A program made the position numbers and the translations under genes. Shown piece by piece: positions 5,528 through 12,346 of a stretch of DNA of 12,346 nt. Source of the DNA: JANLSE01 sp038214135. Its GTDB lineage: Bacteria > Chloroflexota > Chloroflexia > Chloroflexales > Roseiflexaceae. The stretch lies in the NCBI GenBank assembly GCA_038214135.1, contig JBBQSD010000162.1:1-12346 (forward strand). Reading direction: 5' to 3'. The first letter of the stretch is position 1, and each line of letters begins with the position of its first letter. The notes under the pieces are model-generated. The model saw nothing but the letters and a program-made list of their open reading frames with translations, ran no database searches and was not told the origin of the DNA.

Positions 5528-6034
5528 ATGGCGCGCACACGGATCGATGCCCGCACACTATTACTGATGGTACTCACCACGATTGTCGGTGCAGGATGGG
5601 CCATCTACAATCGAGGGCTCACCAAGCCTCCCTATGATGAAGCGATGTTACGGCCACTCGTCTGGGTGATCTTCGCTACTCCATGTGCTCTGTTCATCGG
5701 TTGGCTGATCGCACGCTGGTTCGAGGTGTGGTGGGCCGCATTTGTCTGTTTCTGTCTGTACTTCTTCTCGCCATTCGTCGCCCAACGCTATGAGTCTTGC
5801 ACGGTCGTCAGCGGTAGCTTTAATCTTGTTCACTGTTTCACAGCCACAGCCGAAGCTCAGCAATTGGCCACCGCAACTGGCCACCGAATCTATTTCGAGT
5901 CGGTTGTCGTTATCCAAGTGGTTATTGCGCTGCTGATCGCGTTCCATCGTGCGTTCAATATTGGCGCGGCCGAAGCTGAAGTCGCTTCACCCATGTTGTC
6001 GGCACCTTCTGCCAATCGTCCGCCCGCCTCCTAA
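5528..6034 (+). CDS. Four-helix integral membrane protein, unknown function
   Basis: 168 residues. Hydrophobic segments at about 10-28, 41-62, 66-86 and 122-141 predict four membrane helices with both ends inside (Arg-rich N terminus, charged C-terminal end). The loop between helices 3 and 4 would face outward and carries C91 and C103, which could form a disulfide. The last 25 residues are Ala/Pro/Ser-rich and look disordered. I recognise no family. A GGGAGGG site (5513-5519) precedes the ATG. Only 49 bases separate it from dgt, without a terminator, so the two are probably co-transcribed. Confidence 0.8.
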   Translation: MARTRIDARTLLLMVLTTIVGAGWAIYNRGLTKPPYDEAMLRPLVWVIFATPCALFIGWLIARWFEVWWAAFVCFCLYFFSPFVAQRYESCTVVSGSFNLVHCFTATAEAQQLATATGHRIYFESVVVIQVVIALLIAFHRAFNIGAAEAEVASPMLSAPSANRPPAS

Positions 6035-6066
6035 CGCGCCCTGCTGGGATGTGGCGCATAGGCCCT

Positions 6067-6073
6067 GGAGGAG
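6067..6073 (+). promoter_or_regulatory. Ribosome binding site that fixes the dgt start at 6084
   Basis: GGAGGAG lies 10 bases before the ATG at 6084. The frame stays open upstream to an ATG at 5949, but that stretch overlaps the preceding gene and has a composition unlike a dGTPase N terminus. Confidence 0.8.
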
Positions 6074-6083
6074 CGATACACGC

Positions 6084-7166
6084 ATGTCCGATTTTTGCCT
6101 AGCCCATACTGGTATCCGTCAACGCCTGGAAGCTGAAGAACAGCAGCGCCTTTCGCCATTGGCGGCATTTAGCGCAACGGCTCGCCGTGATCGGCCCGAG
6201 GAAGAATCACCAGTGCGCACCAGTTTCCAACGTGATCGGGATCGGATTTTACATTCGAAACCATTCCGGCGGCTCAAACACAAAACCCAGGTGTTTATCG
6301 CACCACTTGGCGATCACTATCGTACGCGGCTGACCCATACACTCGAAGTGACACAGATCGCACGGACGGTTGCGCGGGCGTTGCACCTGAATGAGGATCT
6401 TGTCGAGGCAATTGGCCTTGGTCACGATATCGGCCATGCGCCATTTGGTCATGCCGGTGAATCGGCGCTCTCGCACGCCCAGGGCCATTCGTTCCGCCAT
6501 AATGAGCAGAGCCGCCGTATTGTTGAGGTGATCGAAAAGGATGGCCGGGGTCTGAATCTGACATATGCGGTTCGTGAAGGGATCTACCTGCATTCCAAGG
6601 CTCGCCGCGATATTATGGCGACTGCATGGGGTGTTGCTAGTACGTTGGAAGGCCAGATCATCAAGATTGCCGATTCGGTGGCCTATATCAACCACGATAT
6701 TGATGATGCATTGCGCGCCGGGCTGCTTAGGGATGCCGATTTGCCACAGGATGCGATTGCAGTGCTTGGCGATACGCACGCCAAACGGATCAATACGATG
6801 GTCTGTGATCTGATCGATTTTAATTGGTGGACAACCGGCGAGGGTTCGCCACCCGATCCACCATTGCTGGCCATGAGTGCGCCAGTGTTAGAAGCAACCA
6901 ATACGCTGCGCGAGTATATGTATGCCAATATTTACCTTGGCTCGCGGGCGAAAGAGGATGATACCAAGGTTCGGCTGATGATCGATCTGCTGTATCGCCA
7001 TTTTATGGCCAACCCAGAAAAGATTCCGGCTGATCTGCGCACGATTAATGCCGAACGTGGCGAACCCGTCGAGCGTATGGTTGTCGATTATGTGGCCGGA
7101 ATGACCGACCGTTATGCGATCAAGGTCTTTAATGATCTGTATGTGCCACGAACATGGGGCGCGTGA
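6084..7166 (+). CDS. dgt: Deoxyguanosinetriphosphate triphosphohydrolase-like HD-domain protein
   Basis: 360 residues. The family hydrolyses dNTPs to nucleoside and triphosphate, trimming the dNTP pool. FQRDRDRILHSKPFRRLKHKTQVF (about 48-71) is the signature N-terminal block. The HD metal site is complete: H85 (THTLEV), H114-D115 (GLGHDIGHAPFGH) and D197 (KIADSVAYINHDIDD). H139-N140 (FRHNEQS) is also conserved. The length fits the 'type 2 dGTPase-like' subfamily rather than the longer E. coli Dgt, so the preferred substrate may be other than dGTP. It sits upstream of dnaG, a pairing seen in several bacterial phyla and sensible for coupling nucleotide supply to primer synthesis. The ending is TGA TAA TAG, three stop codons in frame. 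Confidence 0.93.
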   Translation: MSDFCLAHTGIRQRLEAEEQQRLSPLAAFSATARRDRPEEESPVRTSFQRDRDRILHSKPFRRLKHKTQVFIAPLGDHYRTRLTHTLEVTQIARTVARALHLNEDLVEAIGLGHDIGHAPFGHAGESALSHAQGHSFRHNEQSRRIVEVIEKDGRGLNLTYAVREGIYLHSKARRDIMATAWGVASTLEGQIIKIADSVAYINHDIDDALRAGLLRDADLPQDAIAVLGDTHAKRINTMVCDLIDFNWWTTGEGSPPDPPLLAMSAPVLEATNTLREYMYANIYLGSRAKEDDTKVRLMIDLLYRHFMANPEKIPADLRTINAERGEPVERMVVDYVAGMTDRYAIKVFNDLYVPRTWGA

Positions 7167-7190
7167 TAATAGGAACCCTATCTGATTGGT

Positions 7191-7275
7191 AACGTGCGTA
7201 GCAAAAGCGGGGTTTGGGGTGCAACCCCAAAAGAAGTTCCCCTTTCCCGGTTTGTAAGTCGGTGGAATTGCTCAA
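7191..7275. repeat. 85-bp direct repeat, copy 1
   Basis: Matches copy 2 (7298-7382) at 83 of 85 positions; both differences are C in this copy and T in the other. Inside is the hairpin TTTGGGGT-GCA-ACCCCAAA (7213-7231). The copies are separated by 22 bp of unrelated sequence (period 107). Confidence 0.95.
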
Positions 7276-7297
7276 TAGCATTTCTATTTGCGTTGTC

Positions 7298-7382
7298 AAC
7301 GTGCGTAGCAAAAGCGGGGTTTGGGGTGCAACCCCAAAAGAAGTTTCCCTTTCCCGGTTTGTAAGTTGGTGGAATTGCTCAA
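7298..7382. repeat. 85-bp direct repeat, copy 2
   Basis: Second copy, with the same hairpin at 7320-7338. It ends 36 bases before the dnaG start. On the minus strand the hairpin is followed by CCCCGCTTTTGC and on the plus strand by AGAAG, so neither side is a standard terminator. Confidence 0.95.
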
Positions 7383-7418
7383 GCAATGATTGGTGATCAT
7401 GCATCACTGGAATAACAT

Positions 7419-9392
7419 ATGATGGACGGCGTTGTCGATCAGGTCAAGGAAAAAATAGATATCGTCGAGTTCATTCAGTCTGCTGGCGTGCAGTTGAAGC
7501 GAGCTGGGCGGAACTATCTGGGCTTCTGCCCATTCCATAGCAATACAAAAACGCCGGCCTTTACGGTGTTCCCCGATACCCAGAGCTATCACTGTTTTGG
7601 CTGCAAGGCATCGGGAACGGTGTTCGATTTTGTGATGCAGCGCGAAGGGCTTGAGTTCCGTGATGCCCTTGAGCAACTGGCCCGCCGTGCCGGTATTCAG
7701 TTGCAGGAGCGCACGCCGGATGATGTTCAACAGGATCAACTGCGCACACGACTGCTGGAGATCAATCAGGCCGCTGCGGCATTCTTTCATCATGTGCTTG
7801 TAAAATCATCACGCGGTGAGTCGGCACGGGCCTATATCCAACGCCGGGCAATCAATACGGAAACGGTCGAATCATTCCAACTCGGCTATGCCGTCGATGA
7901 TTGGAGCGCATTGCTCAGCTACCTGACAGACCGTAAGGGCTTTGAGCCAGAGGAGGTTGAGGCGGCGGGTTTGGCGATTCGGCGTGAGCACGGCGGCTGG
8001 TATGATCGCTTTCGGGATCGGCTGATGTTCCCGATCCGCAATGCCAAAGGTGAAGTGATTGCCTTTGGTGGCCGTGCGCTTGGCGATGCCCAGCCAAAAT
8101 ATATGAATTCGCCGCAGACGGCCCTATTCGATAAGGGCAAGATTCTGTATGGCTTCGATCTGGCTCGTGAAGCGATTCGGTCGAGTGAAGCAGCAGTGAT
8201 TGTTGAAGGCTATGTCGATGTGTTGATGGCCCATCAATATGGTTTCCATAATGTTGTCGCGCCATTAGGAACAGCATTGACATCCGATCACGTCGATCTG
8301 ATCAAGCGCCTGACCCGCCGTGTCTATCTGGCGCTTGATGCCGACACAGCCGGGGTACGGGCGGCGCTCAAGGGCGCTCAGGCACTCCAGGAAAACCCGG
8401 ATGGCGAACTGGTGGCTGTCACTGGCCCACAGGGTGTGGTTGGCTTGCAGCGTGGCCAGAGCCTTGAGATTCGGATTATTGCACTGCCAGATGGGCAGGA
8501 TCCAGATGAATTCATCCAGGCTGATCCACAAGGCTGGCAGGCGCTGGTTGAGGCTGCGCGCCCGGCAATGGATTTCTATCTGACGGCGCTGACTGCTGAT
8601 CTGGATCTGAACAGTGCCCGTGGGAAATCCGATGCAGTAGAGCGATTAGCGCCGCTCTTGGCCCAGATCACGAATCCTGTGGAATACGCGCACTATATTC
8701 AGCAGCTCGCACGTTTAATAGATGTCGATGAATCGGTGATCATGCGAGCACTGCCGCGTGATAAACAAACGCCAGCCATAGATCGTGGCCGCACGGCGAC
8801 TCGTCCGACTCCAAGCATGCGCACGGATTCTGCTCGTTCTATGGCGGCACCAACCATTGCTCCACGAATGAATGCAGAGCAGATTCAGGCGGAACATCTG
8901 TTATGCTGGTTCTTGCGCTATGCATCGGCGCGCGATGCTGTTCAGGAGAAGTTGCGCCGCGATCTCGCCACACTACCACTCGCGCAGCAGATTCTGAGTG
9001 ATGCACTGGTTGATCTGTTTGATCGGCCAGAGCATCGGGCTATTTTGCAGGCATGGGAAGCTGTGGGCACTAGCCTTGATCCACAGAGTTGGGCAGATGG
9101 ACTGGATATGTCACTCCGTGAGACGGCCCAACGGGTACTGACACTTCAGTCACCTCAGCCGCAGGCCTATCGCTATGTGAATGATGCGCTGGAATGTGCT
9201 ACAATCCTTCAGCAGTATCAGGCTAAGCGCTGGCAAACGCGCTTCGCACACCAATTAAACGAGGTGCAAGATGAGGCGGAGCGCTTACTAGCATATGAAT
9301 ATTTCACTCAGATTACTGAACTTCTAGGAATGATCGAAGCGCCTCGGCGCAGCTCGACATACGCAGACCTCCACCACCTACACACGGCCTGA
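7419..9392 (+). CDS. dnaG: DNA primase
   Basis: 657 residues. Synthesises RNA primers at the replication fork. The N-terminal zinc-binding domain has C37-x2-H40 and C59-x2-C62 (CPFH...HCFGC). The RNA-polymerase core includes YDRFRDRLMFPI (about 195-206) and IAFGGR. The Toprim motifs are intact: VEGYVD (E263), ALDADTAG (D307, D309) and DPDEF (361-365). Between the DxD motif and DPDEF there is an insertion of about 20 residues (roughly 325-350) compared with E. coli. A Thr/Arg/Pro-rich linker (about 450-490) leads to a helical C-terminal region (about 500-657), expected to bind the DnaB helicase. ATG codons at 7419 and 7422 are both possible; the Shine-Dalgarno sequence is weak (CTGGA, 7407-7411). 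The stop overlaps the ribosome binding site of rpoD, so the two are coupled. Confidence 0.97.
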   Translation: MMDGVVDQVKEKIDIVEFIQSAGVQLKRAGRNYLGFCPFHSNTKTPAFTVFPDTQSYHCFGCKASGTVFDFVMQREGLEFRDALEQLARRAGIQLQERTPDDVQQDQLRTRLLEINQAAAAFFHHVLVKSSRGESARAYIQRRAINTETVESFQLGYAVDDWSALLSYLTDRKGFEPEEVEAAGLAIRREHGGWYDRFRDRLMFPIRNAKGEVIAFGGRALGDAQPKYMNSPQTALFDKGKILYGFDLAREAIRSSEAAVIVEGYVDVLMAHQYGFHNVVAPLGTALTSDHVDLIKRLTRRVYLALDADTAGVRAALKGAQALQENPDGELVAVTGPQGVVGLQRGQSLEIRIIALPDGQDPDEFIQADPQGWQALVEAARPAMDFYLTALTADLDLNSARGKSDAVERLAPLLAQITNPVEYAHYIQQLARLIDVDESVIMRALPRDKQTPAIDRGRTATRPTPSMRTDSARSMAAPTIAPRMNAEQIQAEHLLCWFLRYASARDAVQEKLRRDLATLPLAQQILSDALVDLFDRPEHRAILQAWEAVGTSLDPQSWADGLDMSLRETAQRVLTLQSPQPQAYRYVNDALECATILQQYQAKRWQTRFAHQLNEVQDEAERLLAYEYFTQITELLGMIEAPRRSSTYADLHHLHTA

Positions 9393-9401
9393 GGGAGCAT
9401 C

Positions 9402-11027
9402 ATGGAGAACCGGAACGATACCACACTAGACGACGATTTTGAGGAGCTGTCGCCAGAATCTGACTCTTCCTCTCAGGAGGAGGCGGAGGAAGAACAGAGT
9501 AGCATCCGCAACCTTCAGGATCTGATCGCGCTTGGTAAACAGCGCGGGTATGTCACCGAAGGCGAAATTCTTGAGCTTGTGCCAAACCCGGAGACGGATG
9601 TGGACAAGCTGGAAGAGATCCAGCAGGCGCTTTCGCAGGCTGGGATTTCAACGCGTGATGAGATTATTTCTGGCGGTTCCGATGTCGATGTGAGCTTTGA
9701 CGAAGATCCCGATCTTGAAGATGGCCTGAGCGTTGAAGGAATTAGCGTCAACGATACCGTTCGCATGTATCTGCGCGAAATTGGGCGCGTGCCGCTGCTG
9801 ACGGGTCGGCAGGAGACGGATCTTGCCCAGAAGATCGAGATTGGTGAATATCTCCAGGCCACCAAAACGCAGCAGGGTATTGATTGGGTCAAGGAACAAC
9901 TGCCGGATGTTGGGCTGGTCATGTATGGTCGCTTCCAGAAGAGTTGGCCAATCGTTGAGGAGGCGCTGCGTCAGTTGTTCATGGTGGCCGAAATACAGGC
10001 TCCCGATCCAATGCGGCCCGGAACGGTACGCGATATGCTGCCAATCCAGGAGAAACTGAACTTCGAGCAACGCCAGGCCTATGAAAAGCGCCGCGCCGAT
10101 CTTGTAAAACAACATAAGTTGGCTGCCGATGTTTTTGATCAGACGCTGGCCCAGGCATCGATGATCTATACATTGTTGCCGCGCGATATTCAGCAGCGCC
10201 TCGTGACGGATGACGAATGGCCGACGCCAGAAGAGGTGAGTGAATCGCTGCTCATTGCCCGCGATCAGCTCTGGCGCGAATGGCACGCGGCTATCGAAAT
10301 CGGTAAAACAGCGCGCGAGGATCTGACCCAAGCCAATCTGCGTTTGGTTGTTTCCGTCGCTAAAAAATATATCGGGCGTGGGCTTCAGTTGCTCGATCTG
10401 ATCCAGGAGGGCAATGTTGGCCTGATCCGGGCTGTCGAGAAATTCGATTTCCGCAAGGGCTTTAAGTTCTCGACCTATGCGACATGGTGGATTCGTCAGG
10501 CAATTACCCGTGCAATTGCCGACCAAGCGCGAACAATTCGTATTCCGGTACATATGGTCGAAACAATCAATCGGCTGATGCGCGAGAGCCGCCGCATGCT
10601 TCAGGAACTTGGCCGCGAGCCAAGCGATGAAGAGCTATCGAAGGCACTTCAGATTCCGGTTGAGAAGGTTCGCTCGATCCGCAAAACATCGCTTGAGCCG
10701 GTTTCGCTGGAAACTCCAGTTGGCCAGGAGGAAGATAGCCAGCTTGGCGATTTTATTGAGGATTCGAAGGTTCTGGCACCATCGGATGCCGCCAGCCACC
10801 AGATGCTGCGTGAGCAAGTCGAGCAGGTGCTGAATCAATTGACTGAGCGTGAGCGGCGCGTTCTGCAGTTGCGCTTCGGCCTTGAAGATGGCCACAGCCG
10901 CACACTGGAAGAGGTTGGCAAGGAATTTGGTGTCACCCGCGAGCGCATTCGCCAGATAGAGGTCAAGGCGCTTCGCAAGCTCCGCCATCCACGCCTCGGC
11001 AAGAAGCTCCGCGATTATTTGGAATAG
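9402..11027 (+). CDS. rpoD: RNA polymerase primary sigma factor (sigma-70/SigA)
   Basis: 541 residues. An acidic N terminus (1-35) precedes a region 1.1-like segment (about 36-84), then region 1.2 (VNDTVRMYLREIGRVPLLT, 116-134). A helical non-conserved insert of about 150 residues (roughly 152-300) lies between 1.2 and 2, as in group 1 sigma factors. Region 2 (about 305-380) includes LRLVVSVAKKYIGRGLQLLD, GFKFSTYATWWIRQAITRAI and the 2.4 -10-recognition helix. Region 3 is at about 385-460. Region 4 (465-541) carries TLEEVGKEFGVTRERIRQIE, the -35-binding HTH. All core regions are intact, so this is the housekeeping factor. GAGGGAG (9391-9397) overlaps the dnaG stop, and the gap is 9 bases. Confidence 0.98.
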   Translation: MENRNDTTLDDDFEELSPESDSSSQEEAEEEQSSIRNLQDLIALGKQRGYVTEGEILELVPNPETDVDKLEEIQQALSQAGISTRDEIISGGSDVDVSFDEDPDLEDGLSVEGISVNDTVRMYLREIGRVPLLTGRQETDLAQKIEIGEYLQATKTQQGIDWVKEQLPDVGLVMYGRFQKSWPIVEEALRQLFMVAEIQAPDPMRPGTVRDMLPIQEKLNFEQRQAYEKRRADLVKQHKLAADVFDQTLAQASMIYTLLPRDIQQRLVTDDEWPTPEEVSESLLIARDQLWREWHAAIEIGKTAREDLTQANLRLVVSVAKKYIGRGLQLLDLIQEGNVGLIRAVEKFDFRKGFKFSTYATWWIRQAITRAIADQARTIRIPVHMVETINRLMRESRRMLQELGREPSDEELSKALQIPVEKVRSIRKTSLEPVSLETPVGQEEDSQLGDFIEDSKVLAPSDAASHQMLREQVEQVLNQLTERERRVLQLRFGLEDGHSRTLEEVGKEFGVTRERIRQIEVKALRKLRHPRLGKKLRDYLE

Positions 11028-11030
11028 CCA

Positions 11031-12346
11031 GTGCTGGATTTCGAGGAATTTGATCACTATGAGTTGCTAGGGATCTCGCGAGCGGCATCGGCTGATGATA
11101 TTAAACGAGCCTACCGCCGCGAGATTGCTAAGTACCATCCGGATCGCTATGCGAATGCGGGGCCTAATGAACGTGAGTATGCAGCAGTGCGTGCTCAACG
11201 GGTCAACGAGGCCTATCGCATTTTAAGCGATGGTGCGGCTCGTAGTGAGTATCAACGAACTGGTCGTCTCCGCTTCCAACGCCAGACACCAGCACCAGCT
11301 CAGCATCGCGATTATCAGGCGGAATTATATGATCAGGCGCGTGAGCATCTTGATGCTGGCCGGCTACTGCAGGCGGTTGCGTCGTTGCGCCAGCTTCAGA
11401 AGCTCAATCCCCTCTATCGTGATAGCGCCGATCTGCTGGCCAATGCACAAGCCCAACTTAATCGTCGCCCTCAGCGAACTGATGGAACGACACCTGCCAA
11501 TCGCTCGATTCCACGGAAAGCTATTGTTGCCGGTGGCATTGGCGGCGCTATAGCTGCAACCGCTCTCTTAGCATGGGCCTTTGGCCGTATGCCAAGCTCA
11601 CCAACAGGCAGTAATGCTGCATCGGTATGGACCAGTGTACCCAGCATGGTATCGACCGAGCGCCCAATCACAACGCTGCCAAGCACAATTGCTCCCACCG
11701 AATTCCCATCGGCGACGATTGCTCCATCGGCAACAACTGCCCCAACACCTATGCCAACCGATCTGCCATCGCCTACAGCGACGGAAACAGCATCATTAAC
11801 GCCATTGCCTACTCCTGGCCGACTTCTGCTCTCAGAACGGTTTGATCAACCACGTTGGGCGCAACAGGAAGGGCGCGGTTGGAACGTTGGCTATGTCAAT
11901 AGCCGTTATCGTATTACTGCCGATCCAGGTGTTGGCACAATTTGGAGTTATCGCACCGGCCCGGCGGGAGATGTCAGTTATCAGGTTGATCTTCAATCAT
12001 CTGGTGAAGGCGGGCTGCTGCTGCGCTTTCGCGATGAGCGCAACTACCTGATCTGTACCATCGATAGCGCGTTGGGAATGTATCGGGTGAGCCAGGAAAT
12101 GAATGGTGTGGATACAGTTCTGGCTGAGGCTCGTAATCCAGCGATCAATCGTGGCGCACAATCGGTAAATCGTTTGGAAACGCGACTTCTGGGCAGCCAG
12201 CTACAACTGTTTGCCAATGGTGAACTGCTGCTTGAGATCAATATACAGAATCTGCCGGATAGCCCGCGCTATGGGTTAGTAGCACTTGCAGGTGATTCAA
12301 CGGTTGAGGCAGTGTTTGATAATCTTGAGATTCGTGCGCTTGAACC
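11031..12346 (+). CDS. J-domain membrane protein with outer beta-sandwich domain (3' truncated by window)
   Basis: The frame runs open from GTG at 11031, 3 bases after the rpoD stop, to the window end (438 codons seen). Residues 5-75 are a J domain with the H36-P37-D38 motif (AKYHPDRY) and helix IV ending NEAYRILSDGAARSEYQ; it should stimulate an Hsp70 (DnaK). A short helical, TPR-like stretch follows (LDAGRLLQAVASLRQLQKLNP). One membrane helix lies at about 164-186 (IVAGGIGGAIAATALLAWAF). A Ser/Thr/Pro-rich linker then leads to a beta-rich domain (about 262 onward: FDQPRW..., GLLLRFRDERNYLICTI, LFANGELLLEI, VEAVFDNLEI) that resembles concanavalin-like lectin/glucanase (LamG/DUF1080-type) sandwiches. 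Topology should be J domain inside, sandwich outside. No ATG start fits. The Shine-Dalgarno sequence is weak, so translation is probably coupled to rpoD. Confidence 0.88.
   Translation, partial: MLDFEEFDHYELLGISRAASADDIKRAYRREIAKYHPDRYANAGPNEREYAAVRAQRVNEAYRILSDGAARSEYQRTGRLRFQRQTPAPAQHRDYQAELYDQAREHLDAGRLLQAVASLRQLQKLNPLYRDSADLLANAQAQLNRRPQRTDGTTPANRSIPRKAIVAGGIGGAIAATALLAWAFGRMPSSPTGSNAASVWTSVPSMVSTERPITTLPSTIAPTEFPSATIAPSATTAPTPMPTDLPSPTATETASLTPLPTPGRLLLSERFDQPRWAQQEGRGWNVGYVNSRYRITADPGVGTIWSYRTGPAGDVSYQVDLQSSGEGGLLLRFRDERNYLICTIDSALGMYRVSQEMNGVDTVLAEARNPAINRGAQSVNRLETRLLGSQLQLFANGELLLEINIQNLPDSPRYGLVALAGDSTVEAVFDNLEIRALE

Larger units (their letters stand above)
7167..7418. other. dgt-dnaG intergenic region
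   Basis: Most of this gap is the pair of 85-bp repeats. After the second copy, ATTGC-TCAA-GCAAT (7374-7387) forms a small hairpin. I see no convincing promoter of the extended -10 type found elsewhere in the window, so dnaG transcription either reads through from dgt or uses a promoter I cannot recognise. Confidence 0.55.

Noticed and set aside
5949..6083. Upstream extension of dgt by 45 codons
   Set aside because: It overlaps the preceding gene and has no ribosome site; GGAGGAG at 6067-6073 supports the ATG at 6084.
7191..7382. CRISPR-like array
   Set aside because: Only two long copies (85 bp) with a 22-bp gap; the length and number do not fit a CRISPR, and no cas genes are present.
7129..7407. 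92-codon minus-strand frame across the repeats
   Set aside because: The two repeat copies fall in different frames (period 107 is not a multiple of 3), so the repeat is not protein-coding.
9648..10553. 301-codon minus-strand frame
   Set aside because: Antisense to rpoD, whose regions 1.2 to 4 are unambiguous in the plus strand.
11230..11845. Several short plus-strand ATG frames after rpoD
   Set aside because: They are out of frame with the GTG-started J-domain protein, which runs uninterrupted through the region.

Overview
The window reads as bacterial chromosome, most likely from the Chloroflexota (class Chloroflexia or a close relative). I base this on an intermediate G+C content, the dgt-dnaG-rpoD gene order, an RpoD with a long insert between regions 1.2 and 2, membrane proteins with Thr/Pro/Ser-rich outer tails, and recurrent extended -10 promoters. 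The phylum is an inference from style and gene content; no rRNA gene is present to settle it. I see no tRNA, rRNA, CRISPR array, integrase or transposase.

Layout. Positions 1-80 hold a terminator for the minus-strand gene at 200-679, a glycine-rich protein with two zinc ribbons. That gene is divergent from a small membrane-anchored coiled-coil protein (918-1376, plus). A 230-bp gap with a REP-like palindrome (1458-1520) separates the coiled-coil gene from the convergent gene at 1609-2832 (minus), which fuses a response-regulator receiver to a RodZ-like HTH, one membrane segment and a Thr/Pro-rich tail. A compact divergent promoter separates that gene from a 2,4-diaminopentanoate dehydrogenase-like oxidoreductase (2947-3936, plus), which ends in a strong terminator. 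After a 427-bp gap come an OmpR/PhoB-type response regulator with Glu at the phospho-acceptor position (4364-5047), a 7Fe-type ferredoxin (5146-5382) with its own promoter and terminator, and a four-helix membrane protein (5528-6034).

From 5528 onward everything lies on the plus strand: the membrane protein, a dGTPase-like HD hydrolase (dgt, 6084-7166), primase (dnaG, 7419-9392), the primary sigma factor (rpoD, 9402-11027) and a J-domain membrane protein (11031 to the window end, 3' truncated). The last three are separated by 9 and 3 bases and form a 'macromolecular synthesis operon' that couples replication priming, transcription initiation and, here, a J-protein. The dgt-dnaG gap carries two 85-bp direct repeats, 83/85 identical, each with a strong hairpin.

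The least ordinary items are the receiver-RodZ-like membrane fusion, the response regulator lacking the phospho-acceptor Asp, the membrane-spanning J-protein with a predicted extracytoplasmic beta-sandwich, which begins with GTG directly after rpoD, and the duplicated hairpin repeat in front of dnaG. Nothing in the window amounts to a clear defence or mobile system.
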